A stretch of 64,000 nt of DNA, taken from assembly GCA_014706385.1 (NCBI GenBank), contig JACGZH010000004.1:744001-808000 (forward strand), written 5' to 3'. The notes under the pieces were generated by a model. That model saw only the letters and a program-made list of their open reading frames with translations. It searched no databases and had not been told where the DNA came from. The number at the start of each line of letters is the position of its first letter. The first letter of the stretch is position 1. Positions 21,801-33,624 of this stretch are shown piece by piece. Source of the stretch: Phaffia rhodozyma (Eukaryota > Basidiomycota > Tremellomycetes > Cystofilobasidiales > Mrakiaceae). Position numbers and translations under genes: made by a program.

Positions 21801-24800
21801 GCAGTTAGGAAGGAAGAGGTCGTACAGATAGAAAAAGAGGAAAAGGTGAAAGAACCATCGACAGTTGCTTTAGAGGATGTCGAGATGGAAGAAGGAGAAG
21901 TCCGAGACGATGAGAGCAACGTCAACGTCGAGTCGGTTGCCATTGAATCGTACGAAACAATTATGTCCGACGTGATAGAATCGCCCAGGTCGCCTACCCC
22001 AGAACCGATATACCCCCCATCTGCCATTCTTTCGTCCTCTCCTCTCCCGGCGATCGTGTCCGACCGATCTATGGTTTCTGAAGTACCACCTCTTGTGCTC
22101 TCAGAACCATACAAAGTCGTCCCTCTAGCTTCTTCCATCATCAAGGAGGCTGTATCTTCCACGATTCAAAACAAACCCCTACCATCGCCACTGCCACTGC
22201 CGCCTTCTTCTTTGGATGCTGAACCGAATAGGAACGACCCATCAAGCAGCTCGATCTCTACTGTCGTCTTAGATGTCCCGTCTCTGACCGGGAGCGAGGT
22301 ATCTAGAAGTGAACTGTCATCAAAAAGCGAATCAGCAACAGCGGCGCTGCCGCTTGGCGGACAGGCGACTATCGTTGGCGATCAGGTACTCGTTGTTTCG
22401 AAGAATGCTGTCATGGAGGAGACCGTCCCGGTTGATGTTCCTATGGTCGATGCCGAAGTTTCAAAGCCGGTGAATGGAGAGCAAGCGGAGAAGGAAGGTA
22501 TAGTGGTGGAAGAGGAAGAAACGGAAGAACCAGTGGAAGGGATGAAAAGGACAGACAAGGAAGAGGAGAGTAAGGTTGTTGATCTTTCTCAGATACCTCT
22601 GGAAAAGATGGTAGAGTCACTCAGCGAGGAGGACGTATACGCACTGATCAAGTCCCGGGTTCAAGGCGAAAGCATCCAACGTTCGCTTGCTGAATTAAAT
22701 GCAACGATCGTGGTATCCAACCATTCTTCTCAACCTGGCTTGTCGAAAAAGATGTCTCCCGAACTTTCATTGTTGCTCCGATCGTCTGAGCTCGAGGCCG
22801 ACTCTGCTTCACATCGCCAACCATCTTTGGATCTCCCTGAGTTTGAAGGACGGCCTTCGAGGACGGAGAGCGCGAACGTTCGGTCATATGTTCAAACGCA
22901 ACTTCAACGTTCAGCTGAAAGCCGGCTCACCAAGATCAAACGACTTCAAGACGAATATCGGATGTTCAATGATGAATGGCAGACAAATTGTCGACGACTC
23001 GAGCGGGCGTCTGAGAAACAACGATCGAAACAGCAACCGACTGGTTCTTCTTTCGCCCGTGCATCGAATTATTCTTCTGGCGCGCTCCTTACACCCAGCG
23101 TTCCGTTCTTGGATGATCTTCGACCGTCCAGAGGATCTAGATCGACGAGAAACAACAACCAGGACCTTGGATACTTTGCAGCCGATTCGGTTCGGTCCGA
23201 AGCAGAATTTCAGTCGATCCTCGCTTCATTGGAAGACGCTGATTATAGAGATCCTAACCTTCGAGCGGCCAGGACGACGGTTCAGGTGCCAGATATGATT
23301 CTTGATGATATGGAGCGAACAAAGGATTCGTACGATGATTCGAACTGTCTTGTCGAGGATCCAGAAAGCTTCTTTCATATTCAGCAGTCCCCGGATGTCT
23401 GGACAGAAGAGGAGAGAGCTATCTTTGAGAAGAGATTTGCATCCCATCCGAAGCAGTTTGGTTAGTCTCGTTCTTCTCTTTTTTTTCCTGTTCGTCTTTC
23501 TTTCTTGGCTGATCACATTTGTCTTATTATTTTTACAGGTAAAATCGCCGACCATTTATCAAACAAGACGGCCTCTCAGTGCGTCCTCTTCTACTACCGG
23601 ACGAAGAAGACGGTCGATTACCGAACGATTGTCGCGCAGCGAGGAGGTGCCCACAAGCGGAGGGGTGGTCGACGAGCTGCTACCAAAGGATCTTCCTTGC
23701 TTGCAAACCTCAACCACAAACGGACGAAACCTTCTAGGGAGGACACTGTGTCCGGAACGGCTAGTCCTCGTGGGGAGGCAGATAACTCGGCCGCGCTAAA
23801 CACCCCTGTCGAAGCCCCTCTTGCGACGCCTGTGTCCGAACGTCCGCCCACAGCAAAAAAGAGCAGAGCGGGGACATCGACTGAATCTTTGATGACAGCA
23901 AGTTCTGCAGGCTTGATGGACTCTAAGCTGGGTGTCTCGTCGTCGAATCAACCGAACGGGTCGAACAGTCGACTCTCTTTAGAAGATCTGGCGGATGTGG
24001 CTTCACTTAATAAGGAACCTTCTTCGGGTAATGACGCATTGGCAGCTGCCGAGTTGCTCGCTACTTTGGCTGGGCCAGCCCATCAGGTTGAGAACGATCC
24101 GTCCTTGGTGGAATCTTCTCGGAAGAAACAGAAACGTCGGAAACCAGGGTTGGAGGGGGTGTCTAGCTCTCGGAAGAAGCCCACTAATGGTGAGGGTGGT
24201 GGAGGGGCCGATAGGGAGAACCGAAAGATCTCGCTCGATCAGGTTGCCAACGGAGACGGACCAGGAAAGGATAAAGCCCAACGAAAGAAAGCCACGGTCA
24301 GCTCTTACTGGTCGACGGCAGAAAAAGCTGGCTTCCTACAAGGTCTAGCAAAGTTTGGAAAAGAGTGGACGGCAGTATCGCAGTATTTGGGGGGTGCCAA
24401 AACAGCGGTTCAAGTCAGAAATTACTTTCACACCAATCATGAGGCCCTAGGGTTGGAAGCTGTTGCCCAGGCGGCACCTGCTATTTCTAGTCTCCCAATG
24501 GGTGTAAAGAACGGAATGGACGAGATGGTATGTGGCTCAACCTTCTTTCGATTCAATCTAAAATCCTGGAAACAAAACTTATGTAACCTTCTGCTTTCTG
24601 AACTTTGTTCTATTTCATTTTCTCTAAAGACCCCTATGAAGTCGCATCTGTCCCAACCTACGTTCTACACCTACCCGCACAGTGCGAACCTTCATAAAGC
24701 CGATTCCGATTCCCAGTCACGGCCTCGATCAGGTATAAATATCATGAGCCTTCTTAATACGCCATCCGACCAAGCAACAGAGGATCGTCAACGAAAGGCC

Positions 24801-25640
24801 TCGCTTTCTACCTGGTTCGACGACGACACACCCGTCCGACCAATCTCCTCTGGCTCACTCGGACGGCCCGCTCTTCAGCCTGGAATGACCGAGGGGCTTA
24901 TTCAGTTCCCTTCTTCGTCCACGACCGCATCGTCGACTTCACGAATTGGTATTGGAAACGGTACTCCGCTCGATATCACTTCCAGATCCAACGCGATCGC
25001 TTCTCCTGGCGGGGTGTTTGAGTCGGCCGCCACGTTAGGAAATCATCCGCACCCAGAAGCAAACTTCCCGATTCCTCCGATCCACTCAGGAACTCATTCA
25101 TGGGGGCTGACGTATCCAACATCGGCTATTCAGGAAGAATCCTTCAGATATCACCACCACCCAATGCATTCGCCTTTCGGTTCACGTCCAACCCCTCCTC
25201 CTTCTACTACTGCGCCGACATCTTCATCTTCTTCCCAACCGATTCATCACCATCCCTCCGGAACCGGCCCAGCCGCAAGTGGAATAGATTCTAAAAACGG
25301 ACATCCTATCGCTGGCGGGTTCAGTTTATCTACGTACCCTTCTTCTAATCATGGTCACCAACCTCCGAACGCCAATCAGAACGCGAGCAACCCTTTTTAT
25401 AATACTGGAAGGTATGAAAATGGAGGTTCTGCAGGAGGGACAACGAGAAAACCAAGTCCGGGGTGGTTTGAACCTTCGGGATCTGGTTTCGGTCCTAGTC
25501 TTGGTCCTGGCGTGACACCTCCTTCCTTACGTTCAGCTTCTCCCACACCTGCTTCCGGTCCTGGTCTTGGGCCTCCAACCCCTTCATCGCCTACGAAGAC
25601 AGCGATGGCGGCAGCAACCTCTGAAGAGAAGAAGAAATGA
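18879..25640 (+). CDS. Snt1/NCoR-like co-repressor with two SANT domains
   Basis: Exons 18879-19115, 19291-20084, 20180-23460, 23539-24527 and 24630-25640 sum to 2104 codons, giving 2103 residues. The N-terminal third is disordered and Ser/Pro/Arg-rich with an (RD)n run of about 24 residues (19639-19710). The central region is long, acidic and Ser/Pro-rich. SANT1 begins at WTEEERAIFEKRFASHPKQF and continues across an intron into KIADHLSNKTASQCVLFYYR. SANT2 is SSYWSTAEKAGFLQGLAKFG / KEWTAVSQYLGGAKTAVQV / RNYFHTNHE. Paired SANT domains with this FYYR signature define the Snt1/SMRT/NCoR family, nuclear scaffolds of histone deacetylase complexes (Set3C in yeast). The C-terminus is His/Pro/Ser-rich. 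The last intron (24528-24629) is 102 nt with no in-frame stop, so its retention would only insert 34 residues. The family call is strong; complex membership is inferred. Confidence 0.88.
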
Positions 25641-26743
25641 CCGTTCGATCAACATCCAGATTGTTTCATTCATTTGATAAACTTCTCTTTCTCGCTGTTT
25701 TTCCATAAGTTCCTCTACTCCTTCACTTTTCTCATCCCTTCTTCGTTCTATCTGGTCCGCTTTCTTGGTCTTCTTTGATCGATCTTGTTTCTGCCTTGCT
25801 TCCTCGCTCTAGTATACCTCAACAACCTTTCTTCCTTTCGTTTTCTGTCTCTTTTCTTGGGTCTTTCAAACCTCCTTCTGGGATTATATCATCGCCTATC
25901 TCGTCTTCTCTGATTTCCTCCACTATCAAAAATAAATGAAGACTTCGTTCCCTTTGTTCTCGACTTTGGTCCTGATGTGTACTCGGTTCTTTTTTTTTCT
26001 TTATCGCGCCAGCAAATTTAACTCAGTCGCCATATTCTTTGCCGATTCTTGTTCCCTTCAGAACCACTTAGTCACAGTTCATCTGTCCGTCTTTTTGATC
26101 TGTCCGACATTTCTGCTTGTTCGTAATCCGCTCGTCAAGTAAACGGAATGGGTAGCAAGAAAAAGAAAAGTCTACCTTCTAAAAGAGAATTCATGAGAGA
26201 ACGATACAGACGGAAGAAGGGGTAAGGAAAGCGCTGAGACGTGCAGCGATAGAGAATGCTACAAAACCTAGGGAATCCGTAGTGTCTTCCCTGGAAAGAA
26301 GAATGATGTAAGATGAAATATTAAAAGGAAAGGAAAGGAAAAGATACGCTCGGTGTAGATGACATCTCTTAGACAAAAGATGGAGACAGAGACACGAGTG
26401 GAAGGAGGGTATATTCACGGCCGGCCAGAATCGATGATCGATCGATGGTGGATAGCCGAATACAAGAGAGTGACGATAGATAAATAAGAGGATTACAAGG
26501 ACAGGGCCGTGTAGACTATAGGCGAGGACATCAATTTCGCGGACGAGAATAAGAAGGAACAGACAAGACTATAGGCGGCGGAGATCGGAAGCGACAATGA
26601 GGATGATCTAATGGGCGATGCAGGAGGTGTGATCGTCAGAAAGGATCCAAGAGTCGGAAACACTGATAGTAGGGTCAATCACAAAGTTAAGTTAGTTGAT
26701 AAGATCATAAAGACTGAAAGCAAAAGGATCCGGTTAAATCAAG
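25641..26743. other. Convergent intergenic region, SNT1-like / CPL1-like
   Basis: About 1.1 kb with no gene seen. Pyrimidine-rich on the + strand to about 26130, then purine-rich, matching two opposed 3' UTRs. Short AT-rich stretches near 25930 (AAAATAAATGAA) and 26315 (AATATTAAAAGG) could hold polyadenylation signals. Confidence 0.4.
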
Positions 26744-28265
26744 TCAATGAACGCACCAAGCCTCCACAGCGCAAACTCCAGCGGAGCAAGATACACTATC
26801 GTTGTATCGGTGGTAGATTGAGAGAGGTATCAGATGTGTTCGGTCTCATGCTTAACAGTCGCGATAGAGTTACTTACGTGGAAACACCTTCCAAGACCGA
26901 GCAATCGACTCCGAGACTGACAGGAGCGACCGAGACACCAAGAGAAATAGAAGCAAGAAGCTCATCGGAAGCAGGGCATCCTCCACCTAAATATCGAAAA
27001 AGAACCAACATACGTGAGAACGAGTTTTCTTGTTCTACCCTGTGTCCTCATGAGAAACAGAAGAAAGATAGTTGACGTACAAGTCTCGAGTCCCTTGAAA
27101 GTGTTGACACACTCCCAACCATTGACTGGGGTCTTGCCCTTGGGCAAGAGCCCCCCGACTGGGCAAAGCTCAAACCCGGGCTGGTTGCAGAGCTCCCGCT
27201 GCCTAAGGAAAGCCCTTCTGTCTGGGCTAAGCGCCCGAGCGGATGGAGCGGGGGTAGAACACACACCGGTGGAAGCGTTGAGTGTTGATCCAGCCGGGCA
27301 CTATGAGAGACATACGCCAGAATGTTCTTGTGAGCGTCGTATCCAAGGGCAGATATGGGATATGGGAGAACGAACCTTGACCCCACAGATTTGGGACCCC
27401 TTGGCATTGCAGACTCGAGTTCCTCGGGTCAGAATAGGACAAGTCTGTCTTTTTGTTTGATTTTTGATCTGTTGTATTCACGAGGCGGCGCAGAAGCGTG
27501 TGTGAACATCATTGTTAGATGGGATACCCACATCAACCTGCGTGACGGAGCTTCGGGACACCGAAGATGAATATAGGGTCTGTACAAACCATAGTGGTGT
27601 AACCGTCGATGACCTTCTGTGTGGCAGCCAACTGACTCAACCCCTTCTTCTGGGTCAGAAGGTTGACGAACTTCTGAGCAGTGGCGTCGGAGGCGACAAA
27701 GTCTGAGTAACCAACACATGAAGCGCAGACGACCGAGGGGTGAGATATTCAACAGTGTTAACACTGTACTAATTAACTGCATTGTTTCGGATAGATCTAG
27801 GATCAATAAAGTAAAGAAGGAAACCTACCGGCGACGAGCGAGACACACAAACTAGAACAGCAGGACCATGAACACGAACATATGTTGAGTTTATCGGGTA
27901 CTGATGCGGATATAGTAGAGGTAACGGATGAAGACATACCAGATGTCAATGTCGACGTGCAGAGAGATTCCCAACAGAGTCAACAAGATTTGATCGAGGT
28001 CGAGTAAGGCAGTGAGCTGAGCAGCAATGTCGACCTGGTATCATTGTGTGATCGGAGGGGTATAGGTCAGATTTAGAGTGCCTGAATTGGAATTCAGAAG
28101 AAAAATAGGGCATACCTTGGTGACAACACAAATGTCCAATTCTGCGGCGACAGCGACCGTGTTTCGCTCCATCAGGGCAGGAAGGTCGTTGGGCGTAGGG
28201 CGGAGACCATGAGCGACAGAGGCAAGAAGCGAGGTCAAAGCAACGATAGGGATAGCAATCTTCAT
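26744..28265 (-). CDS. Secreted cysteine-rich protein with CPL1/priA-type C-terminal domain
   Basis: Eight exons (28116-28265, 27940-28034, 27829-27851, 27562-27702, 27376-27422, 27081-27300, 26878-26986, 26744-26795) sum to 279 codons, giving 278 residues. A signal peptide (MKIAIPIVALTSLLASVAHG) opens the protein. The N-terminal half is helical, with CLCV and MVCTD cysteines. The C-terminal half has RVCNAKGSQICGVKCPAG, ELCNQPGFELCPVGG, WECVNTFKGLETCGGCP, GVDCSVLEG and SCSAGVCAVEAWCVH. The ECV-x(n)-LE(S/T)CGGC and final C-x(4)-C-x(4)-C pattern is that of the priA/CPL1 domain, found in basidiomycete secreted proteins including Cryptococcus Cpl1 and Lentinula PriA. It probably acts outside the cell or in the wall; its molecular role here is unknown. 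A 23-nt exon (27829-27851) carries the CLCV residues. Confidence 0.85.
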
Positions 28266-29390
28266 GATGGTTATCAGGTACGGTCTGTTATGTAAATGAG
28301 AGTGTGGAGAGAGAGAGAGAAGGTGTTTGTAGTTTCGTAAGAAGCAAAAAGGAAAGTGGGCTGGTCGGAATAGACAGACACAGAGAAAGAGAGCGAGGTA
28401 AGAGGTAAGAGGTAAGAAGACAGCGATGAGGTATAGGACAGAGAAGAGGAAGAGGAAGAACGATAACGGAGAGGAAGGGAATTTCTGGTTCGCCCTTTAA
28501 GAGGTATTTTGAAAGTAGTAGGACCGAATGGTCGAACGGTTCCTTTGTTGACGAGGAAAACAGTGACCATCAGGAACGTCGGCAAGAAGGAGGAACCAGG
28601 GGGGCACAGTTTCATATGCGCTCGGCAGAGATAGGCAACCGACCCATGAGAAGGATAAGGGACGCTGAGAGGAACCCATCTGCTGTTTGTCAGTAAGTTG
28701 AGTCAGTCGGGTTAGTCAGGTCAGTCGGTCGGTCGGTTCTTCTAAGCCTGGGCAGAGCAAGATTAGCGTTGGACGATTGACACAGCCGGTTGACAATAAC
28801 CACAGTTGCTTCGAAGGATGAGATGTAGACAGGGAGTTTGTCAAGATGGAATTTGTGTTAGTAGATGAATGTTTATTCTTCTTGATCAGTGAGTACGTGT
28901 GTATGCGTATATGCGTGTGTGGGAGAAAGCAAGGAAAAGGAGGTTAGGGAGCAGAGAAATCGATAGAATTTCTACAATCCACGTGCATAGATGTAGCAGA
29001 GAGACGACTCAAGGATGTACTACAAACATACCACAGACATAGTGCAAACACACTACAAAAGCAGGCCACAAGATTACTACGCACCCATCACAGAAGACCA
29101 CAACAGCATGACACGTTCAGAAGAGCCTAGCCCCTTTAAGGGGTTACTGCGTAAAGACTAAAGCCAGTTGATGATGTCACCGCACGCAGTTTATCCGGAC
29201 CCGCGCAGCCTCACGCCTTACACACACACTCTTACATCCAAAGCGATACCTTTTTTTTCTCTCCTCATCCTTCTCTCCAACACTCAGAACTCATCAACAC
29301 CCAATTTGTGTGCACGTATACCCTAGCGCGCATAAAGCCTTACACATCTGCTCTTCCATAAACTCTGCCTGAACTCACATTTCTCCAGTC
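28266..29390. promoter_or_regulatory. Divergent promoter region, CPL1-like / Ser-Pro-rich protein
   Basis: No gene seen in 1.1 kb. It has GTCAG/GTCGG repeats near 28690-28738, two ACTACAA sequences (29019, 29052; the reverse complement of the TTGTAGT motif clustered upstream of YRA1), and a near-perfect inverted repeat CCCCTT-T-AAGGGG at 29131-29143. Confidence 0.45.
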
Positions 29391-30461
29391 ATGTCTGCTT
29401 TGAAACAATCTTTGGCCATCTCGTCGCTTCCTTCATCGAGTTCTACCACGGCCGGCAACTCCACCAAAGGATCTAACGACCAGCCATTGAGTTCGCCAGC
29501 CTCAAATAGCATCCCTGGATCCCCTGGATCTCCATCAGATATCCATCAGCCCACCACGTTTAACCTTGGGAAGCGTTATCGACCGTACGTCTCTCTTTAT
29601 CACGGCCCTTCCGCACGCCTTTCTTGTTATTCGTCTGGCTAACCGTCGAGCGACTTTTCTTCTCTTCTTCCTTTCTTTTTCTTTTTCTTTTTTTCCTTCC
29701 TTCTCTGGCGTCCTTCGAACAGGACTCCTCTTCCAACACCATCTGTCGAGTCTTCCAACATAGAACCCGCATTTGGGAGAGATGAACTGAGCACATTGAC
29801 TTCGGTCGACAACTCTTCCTCGAATGAGACAAACTCTGCGCCCTCGAACGCCTCCGCTGATGCGCCCTTGACCGCCGCAGATTCTCCATTGAAGAAGATT
29901 CTGGTCCGGCGGTCGACCGGCAAGGGATTTAGGGTCCAAGAACCAGAGGATAACAGTTCGAACCCAGAATCAACCTCCTGCCCATCGCCCTCCGTCCTCA
30001 ACTCTAGTTCCAGCGCCAGTTCTGATCCCACGTCCCTAGCTCTCAACCCGGACTCGACCGTTCCACCGGAAGAAGAGACGAGTGAGGCTCGGAAGAAGAT
30101 TGATTCGTCCAAGGAGAAACACAAGGTGCTGGCCGCTGCAGCAGAAGACGAGATCATCGCTCCTCCTTCGCTTCCTCCGTTGGAGGCCGAGCCGACTGGT
30201 CCAGTCGAGCCAGAACTGTCTCCTGGGTGGTCTCCATCAACCGAGTCAGAGTCGATGGCATCCACGGTGACTCCCTCTCCGTCGGAACACTCTGAGCCTT
30301 CCGAATTGGCGGCTCAGGTGTACCCGACGGAACACACGCTCACCAATAGTAACATCGGTACACCAGAAGAGGAGAAGCCGATAAAGAATTATAAGCGGGA
30401 TATGCAGGCCCATACCCAACGGATGATTAGCCAGTTCGGTGGGTTAAATATCAGGAAGTAA
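29391..30461 (+). CDS. Ser/Pro-rich disordered protein of unknown function
   Basis: Two exons (29391-29584 and 29723-30461) sum to 311 codons, giving 310 residues. Nearly all of it is Ser/Pro/Glu-rich and probably unstructured. Three short stretches look less random: FNLGKRYRPTPLPTPS near residues 58-73 spanning the intron, SPLKKILVRRSTGKGFRVQ near 120-140, and the C-terminal KNYKRDMQAHTQRMISQFGG, which could be an amphipathic helix. No TM segment or signal peptide. I do not recognise the family. The splice site is canonical (GTACGT ... GAACAG) and joins two open frames of the same low-complexity character, so the gene itself is likely real. Confidence 0.65.
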
Positions 30462-31810
30462 AACACCTCTTCCGAATACTCGAGCTGGGCTCTCTTTTAT
30501 TCTTGTGATAGATCGTCCGGTTGGAAGGATCATCTTTTGAGTTGTTCCCCTTTTGGCTGTCTCCTTCCCTCTGTCTCTCTTTTTTGTAGCTTTTCCACGA
30601 CGACCAACGAGCTTCATAGATCTTGGATTCGCACGAGCCATGTTTTCGTTGATTTTTTCTTCAGGTTGAATCTATCACTATCTCTTCCAGATAAATCTGT
30701 CCCTTGTGATTTCTCTTTTTCTTCTCTCATTAACTCTTTCCTTGTCCTGATCCTTTCTCCGGCGAACTATACTGTATATCTAGACAAACTCTTTTCTTTT
30801 TCATTCTTCTTTCCCTCCTTTCTTTCCTCCCCTTCTTCCTATACGCTCTGTCCGTCTGTCGACGCATGAAAGCGCATATATCTTAATCCTCTAAACATCC
30901 TATAGAGCCTCGATGGAAGATCAAATTTTCCCCTCAAAAGTCATCGTTGCTATCATCCTTATCGCCGTTGTCGTTGTCATTATGTTTAGTACCAAGAACA
31001 AGGGCTGAGAAGCCAAAGAAGAGAACTATCAAGGAAGAGTCTTCCTTCGCTGGTCAGTTAGGTGTGATATCGGTCCGGTTTGGTCAAGGAACCCTGCTTG
31101 ACGTTTCCTTGGGAGGAGACGTGGAGGGACTTATAATCAGCCAGGATCTATGAAGCTTGTCCGGTAGATGAACATGATGATGACCAGAAGAAGATAGGTG
31201 ATGGGTGTGAATACGATCTTACAAAGGGCTTCAGACCGACGAAGGCCCGATCACGGTCTTTTTCCTCTACTCCCGGACTCGCTTTCGGACTCAGCCGATC
31301 GAGGATAGGGGTAACAGCGTGATAAACATGAGACAAAAAAATAGACAGCCAAGGCTGGCTGGATACATGTCAAGACAACAAACGCCTTATGAAATGTTGA
31401 ACTCTTGTTTTGTTTTCCTTTTTGTGAACGACCATGTTTTCTAACGTGTGTCTTGTTTGGCTGCATAGATCGTTGTAACCAAAGAAAAGGGAGAGAAAAA
31501 CTCATGTCTAAGCGGTATAGAATATGAAGACTTTTTGTAAAAATGTGCACCCGGTCAAAAATAGAAACGACGATAGAAGGAAATGACCAAAATGAAAGAG
31601 CGAAACCAAAGGCACTCGAGCGAAGAAAAAAGAAGCAAACAAAAGTTTTACAATGAACCAAATATGGAAAAAGAGAATAAAATAAGATTAGATGCAGTGG
31701 GGTTTATTTCAGATGTTTTATTGTAGAAGTAATGAAGAGGAAGCATAGAGATCACCGGAAAGAGATTAGAAAAGAAAACTGTGGCTGAAAAGAGAGTAAA
31801 CACCAGGCGC
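30462..31810. other. Convergent intergenic region with one small open frame
   Basis: About 1.35 kb between the Ser/Pro-rich gene and the phosphate transporter. Apart from the 31-codon frame at 30913-31008 I see no gene. It is pyrimidine-rich on the + strand to about 30850 and A-rich near 31550-31690. Confidence 0.4.
30913..31008 (+). CDS. Possible 31-residue single-pass membrane microprotein
   Basis: An intronless frame starting at ATG 30913 encodes a short acidic/polar N-terminus (MEDQIFPSK), a run of about 17 consecutive hydrophobic residues (VIVAIILIAVVVVIMF) and a short basic tail (STKNKG). The order polar head, one TM helix, positive tail is that of tail-anchored or proteolipid-like microproteins. 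It sits in a 1.3 kb gap otherwise without coding signal. A chance ORF of this length is common, and it might be one exon of a longer gene whose other exons I could not find. Confidence 0.35.
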   Translation: MEDQIFPSKVIVAIILIAVVVVIMFSTKNKG

Positions 31811-33624
31811 CTAGTGGTCGTGGGAAGAGGAGTTGACGTAGTCCTCATCGGACTCGTTTGAGATATCCTCGAGGGATCGACCCATGGTCTCGGGAATGAG
31901 AAGGGTGGAGAAGATACCGGTAAGCATGAAGAAGGCGAAGAGCTCCATGATGTGCTTGACGAATTTTCCGGTTCCTCCGATATCCTTAAGTCGGGAGAAT
32001 CCAACCTGGGCGACGATGGCTCCGAGCTTACCAGAGGCAGCAGAGATTCCGTGGGAGGTAGCTCGGTATCGAGTGGGGAAGGCCTCTCCGGGGATGACGA
32101 AGGTGGTGGTGTTGGGTCCGAAGTTCTGGAAGAAGTTGGCCATGCAGTAGAAGAAGATGAAGGCCTTGCTGCCGGAAGCGGTCTTGAGGAGAGCGTCGTA
32201 ACCGAAACCGAGAATACAGAAGATGATGGTGAGGAGGACGAATCCCATGAGCTGAATAGGCTTTCGGCCCCAGAAATCGATGAACGCAAAGGTGAACCAG
32301 TAACCGGGGATCAGACCACCAGCAGAGAGGATCATGTTTCCGATGGCGTTATCGTGGAGCTTCTTCCAAGCACCGAACTGAGGGGTAGAACCCTTGGGGG
32401 CGGCTCCTCCGTAGCCGATAGTGGTCAAGATGATGGACGAGTTAAGACCGAGACCGTAGAAGGCGACGTCAAGCGCGAACCAAGACCAAGCGCAACCGAG
32501 GAGGATCTTGAGGTTCGACCACTTGGAGTTGTGCCGGATGAAATCCCTTCGGGACGCCTTCGGGACCTCGACTCGCTCGACGACGGCATCAGGGTCGTTG
32601 TAGTAGGTACCGGTGGTGACCGAGGTGTGGGCATCTTGAGCGGCCTTGGCAACATCTCGTTCAACGTCGACAGTGTATCTGGGGGATTCAGAGATGGTGA
32701 GTCGGTAGTAAAGGGCAATCACTCCGGGCACGCAACCGAGTCCGATGAGCAATCGCCAGCAGACGTCAATGTGGTAGTACTCAGTGGTGCTGTCGTTGAG
32801 GATCTGCTTCTTGTAGGCGGAAACAACGATGAACGAGACCAAGGCGGCAGCAAAGTTACCGAAACCCTGGGCGGCGAATACGGCGGTCATCATTCGTCCT
32901 CTGATCTTGGTGGAAGCAAACTCGGAAGAGATGGTGGCCGAGAGAGGGTAGTCTCCTCCGATACCGAGTCCCATGATGAATCGCCAGAAGATGATGACTC
33001 CGATGACGTGGCTGGAAGGACCGGATCCGGCAATGGCCTGACCAAGGGTGGCAATGATGATAATCATCAACTCGACTCCGTACATCTTCTTTCGTCCAAC
33101 CCTATCGGCGAGGTAACCGAACAAGAGCTGACCGATGAGGGTACCACATGGGGTGGCCACTGGAAGGAGACATCGGAGAGTACACACGGTGAGCATCCAG
33201 GGTTGGAAGAGAAACAGAACCAAGAGAGGGCGCGCGAGATAACAGAAAACGTACCCTTGATACCGAGATCCTGGTTAGCGGTGAGGGCGTGGTTGTGTCC
33301 GTAGACGTATCCGATCATAGCAGAGGCCATGTTGATGGCAAAGATATCGTAAGCATCGGTGAAGAAACCGACACCGGCGACAATACAGGTCTTGACGTGG
33401 AACCAACTAGAAAAGGAGTAATAATAAGAACGATGAGAAAGGGCCAGTCAGTCAGCTGAGAACCATTCGGCGCCATTTAACAAAAGCTAAAGAAGAACGC
33501 ACGAGAACGAAGCCTCGTCGAGCTCTCGGAGGGCAGCCAAACGCTTCATCTCCGGGGACTGGTAATCAGAGCCCAACTTGGACTCTTTGTGCGCATCAGA
33601 GGTGTACTCGATGTCGGTCGACAT
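31811..33624 (-). CDS. PHO84: Inorganic phosphate transporter, Pho84 type (MFS)
   Basis: Exons 33503-33624, 33255-33406 and 31811-33159 sum to 541 codons, giving 540 residues. It is a plasma-membrane proton:phosphate symporter of the PHS family. Diagnostic segments: VGFFTDAYDIFAINM in TM1, ATPCGTLIGQLLFGYLADRV and GRKKMYG after TM2, FWRFIMGLGIGGDYPLSA in TM4 (the GGDYPLSA signature), CWRLLIGLGCVPG, YRLTISESPRYT, the large central loop with VERVEVPKASRRDF, KILLGCAWSWFALDVAFYG starting the second half, FGPNTTTFVIPGEAFPTRYR and SRLKDIGG. Twelve TM helices are expected. The third exon is nearly intronless, unusual for this window, and codon use is biased enough to leave a 450-codon open frame on the opposite strand, a sign of high expression. 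CACGTG/CACGTT sites lie upstream. Confidence 0.93.

Noticed and set aside
29131..29143. Inverted repeat CCCCTT-T-AAGGGG as a terminator or hairpin gene
   Set aside because: Only a six-base arm, not followed by a T run, and in a promoter region of a eukaryote; too short to support a function.
31952..33304. A 450-codon open frame on the + strand opposite PHO84
   Set aside because: It mirrors the phosphate transporter exon, whose codon bias removes stops from the antisense frame. Its translation is Gly/Glu/Asp/Val-rich with no domain or transmembrane character.
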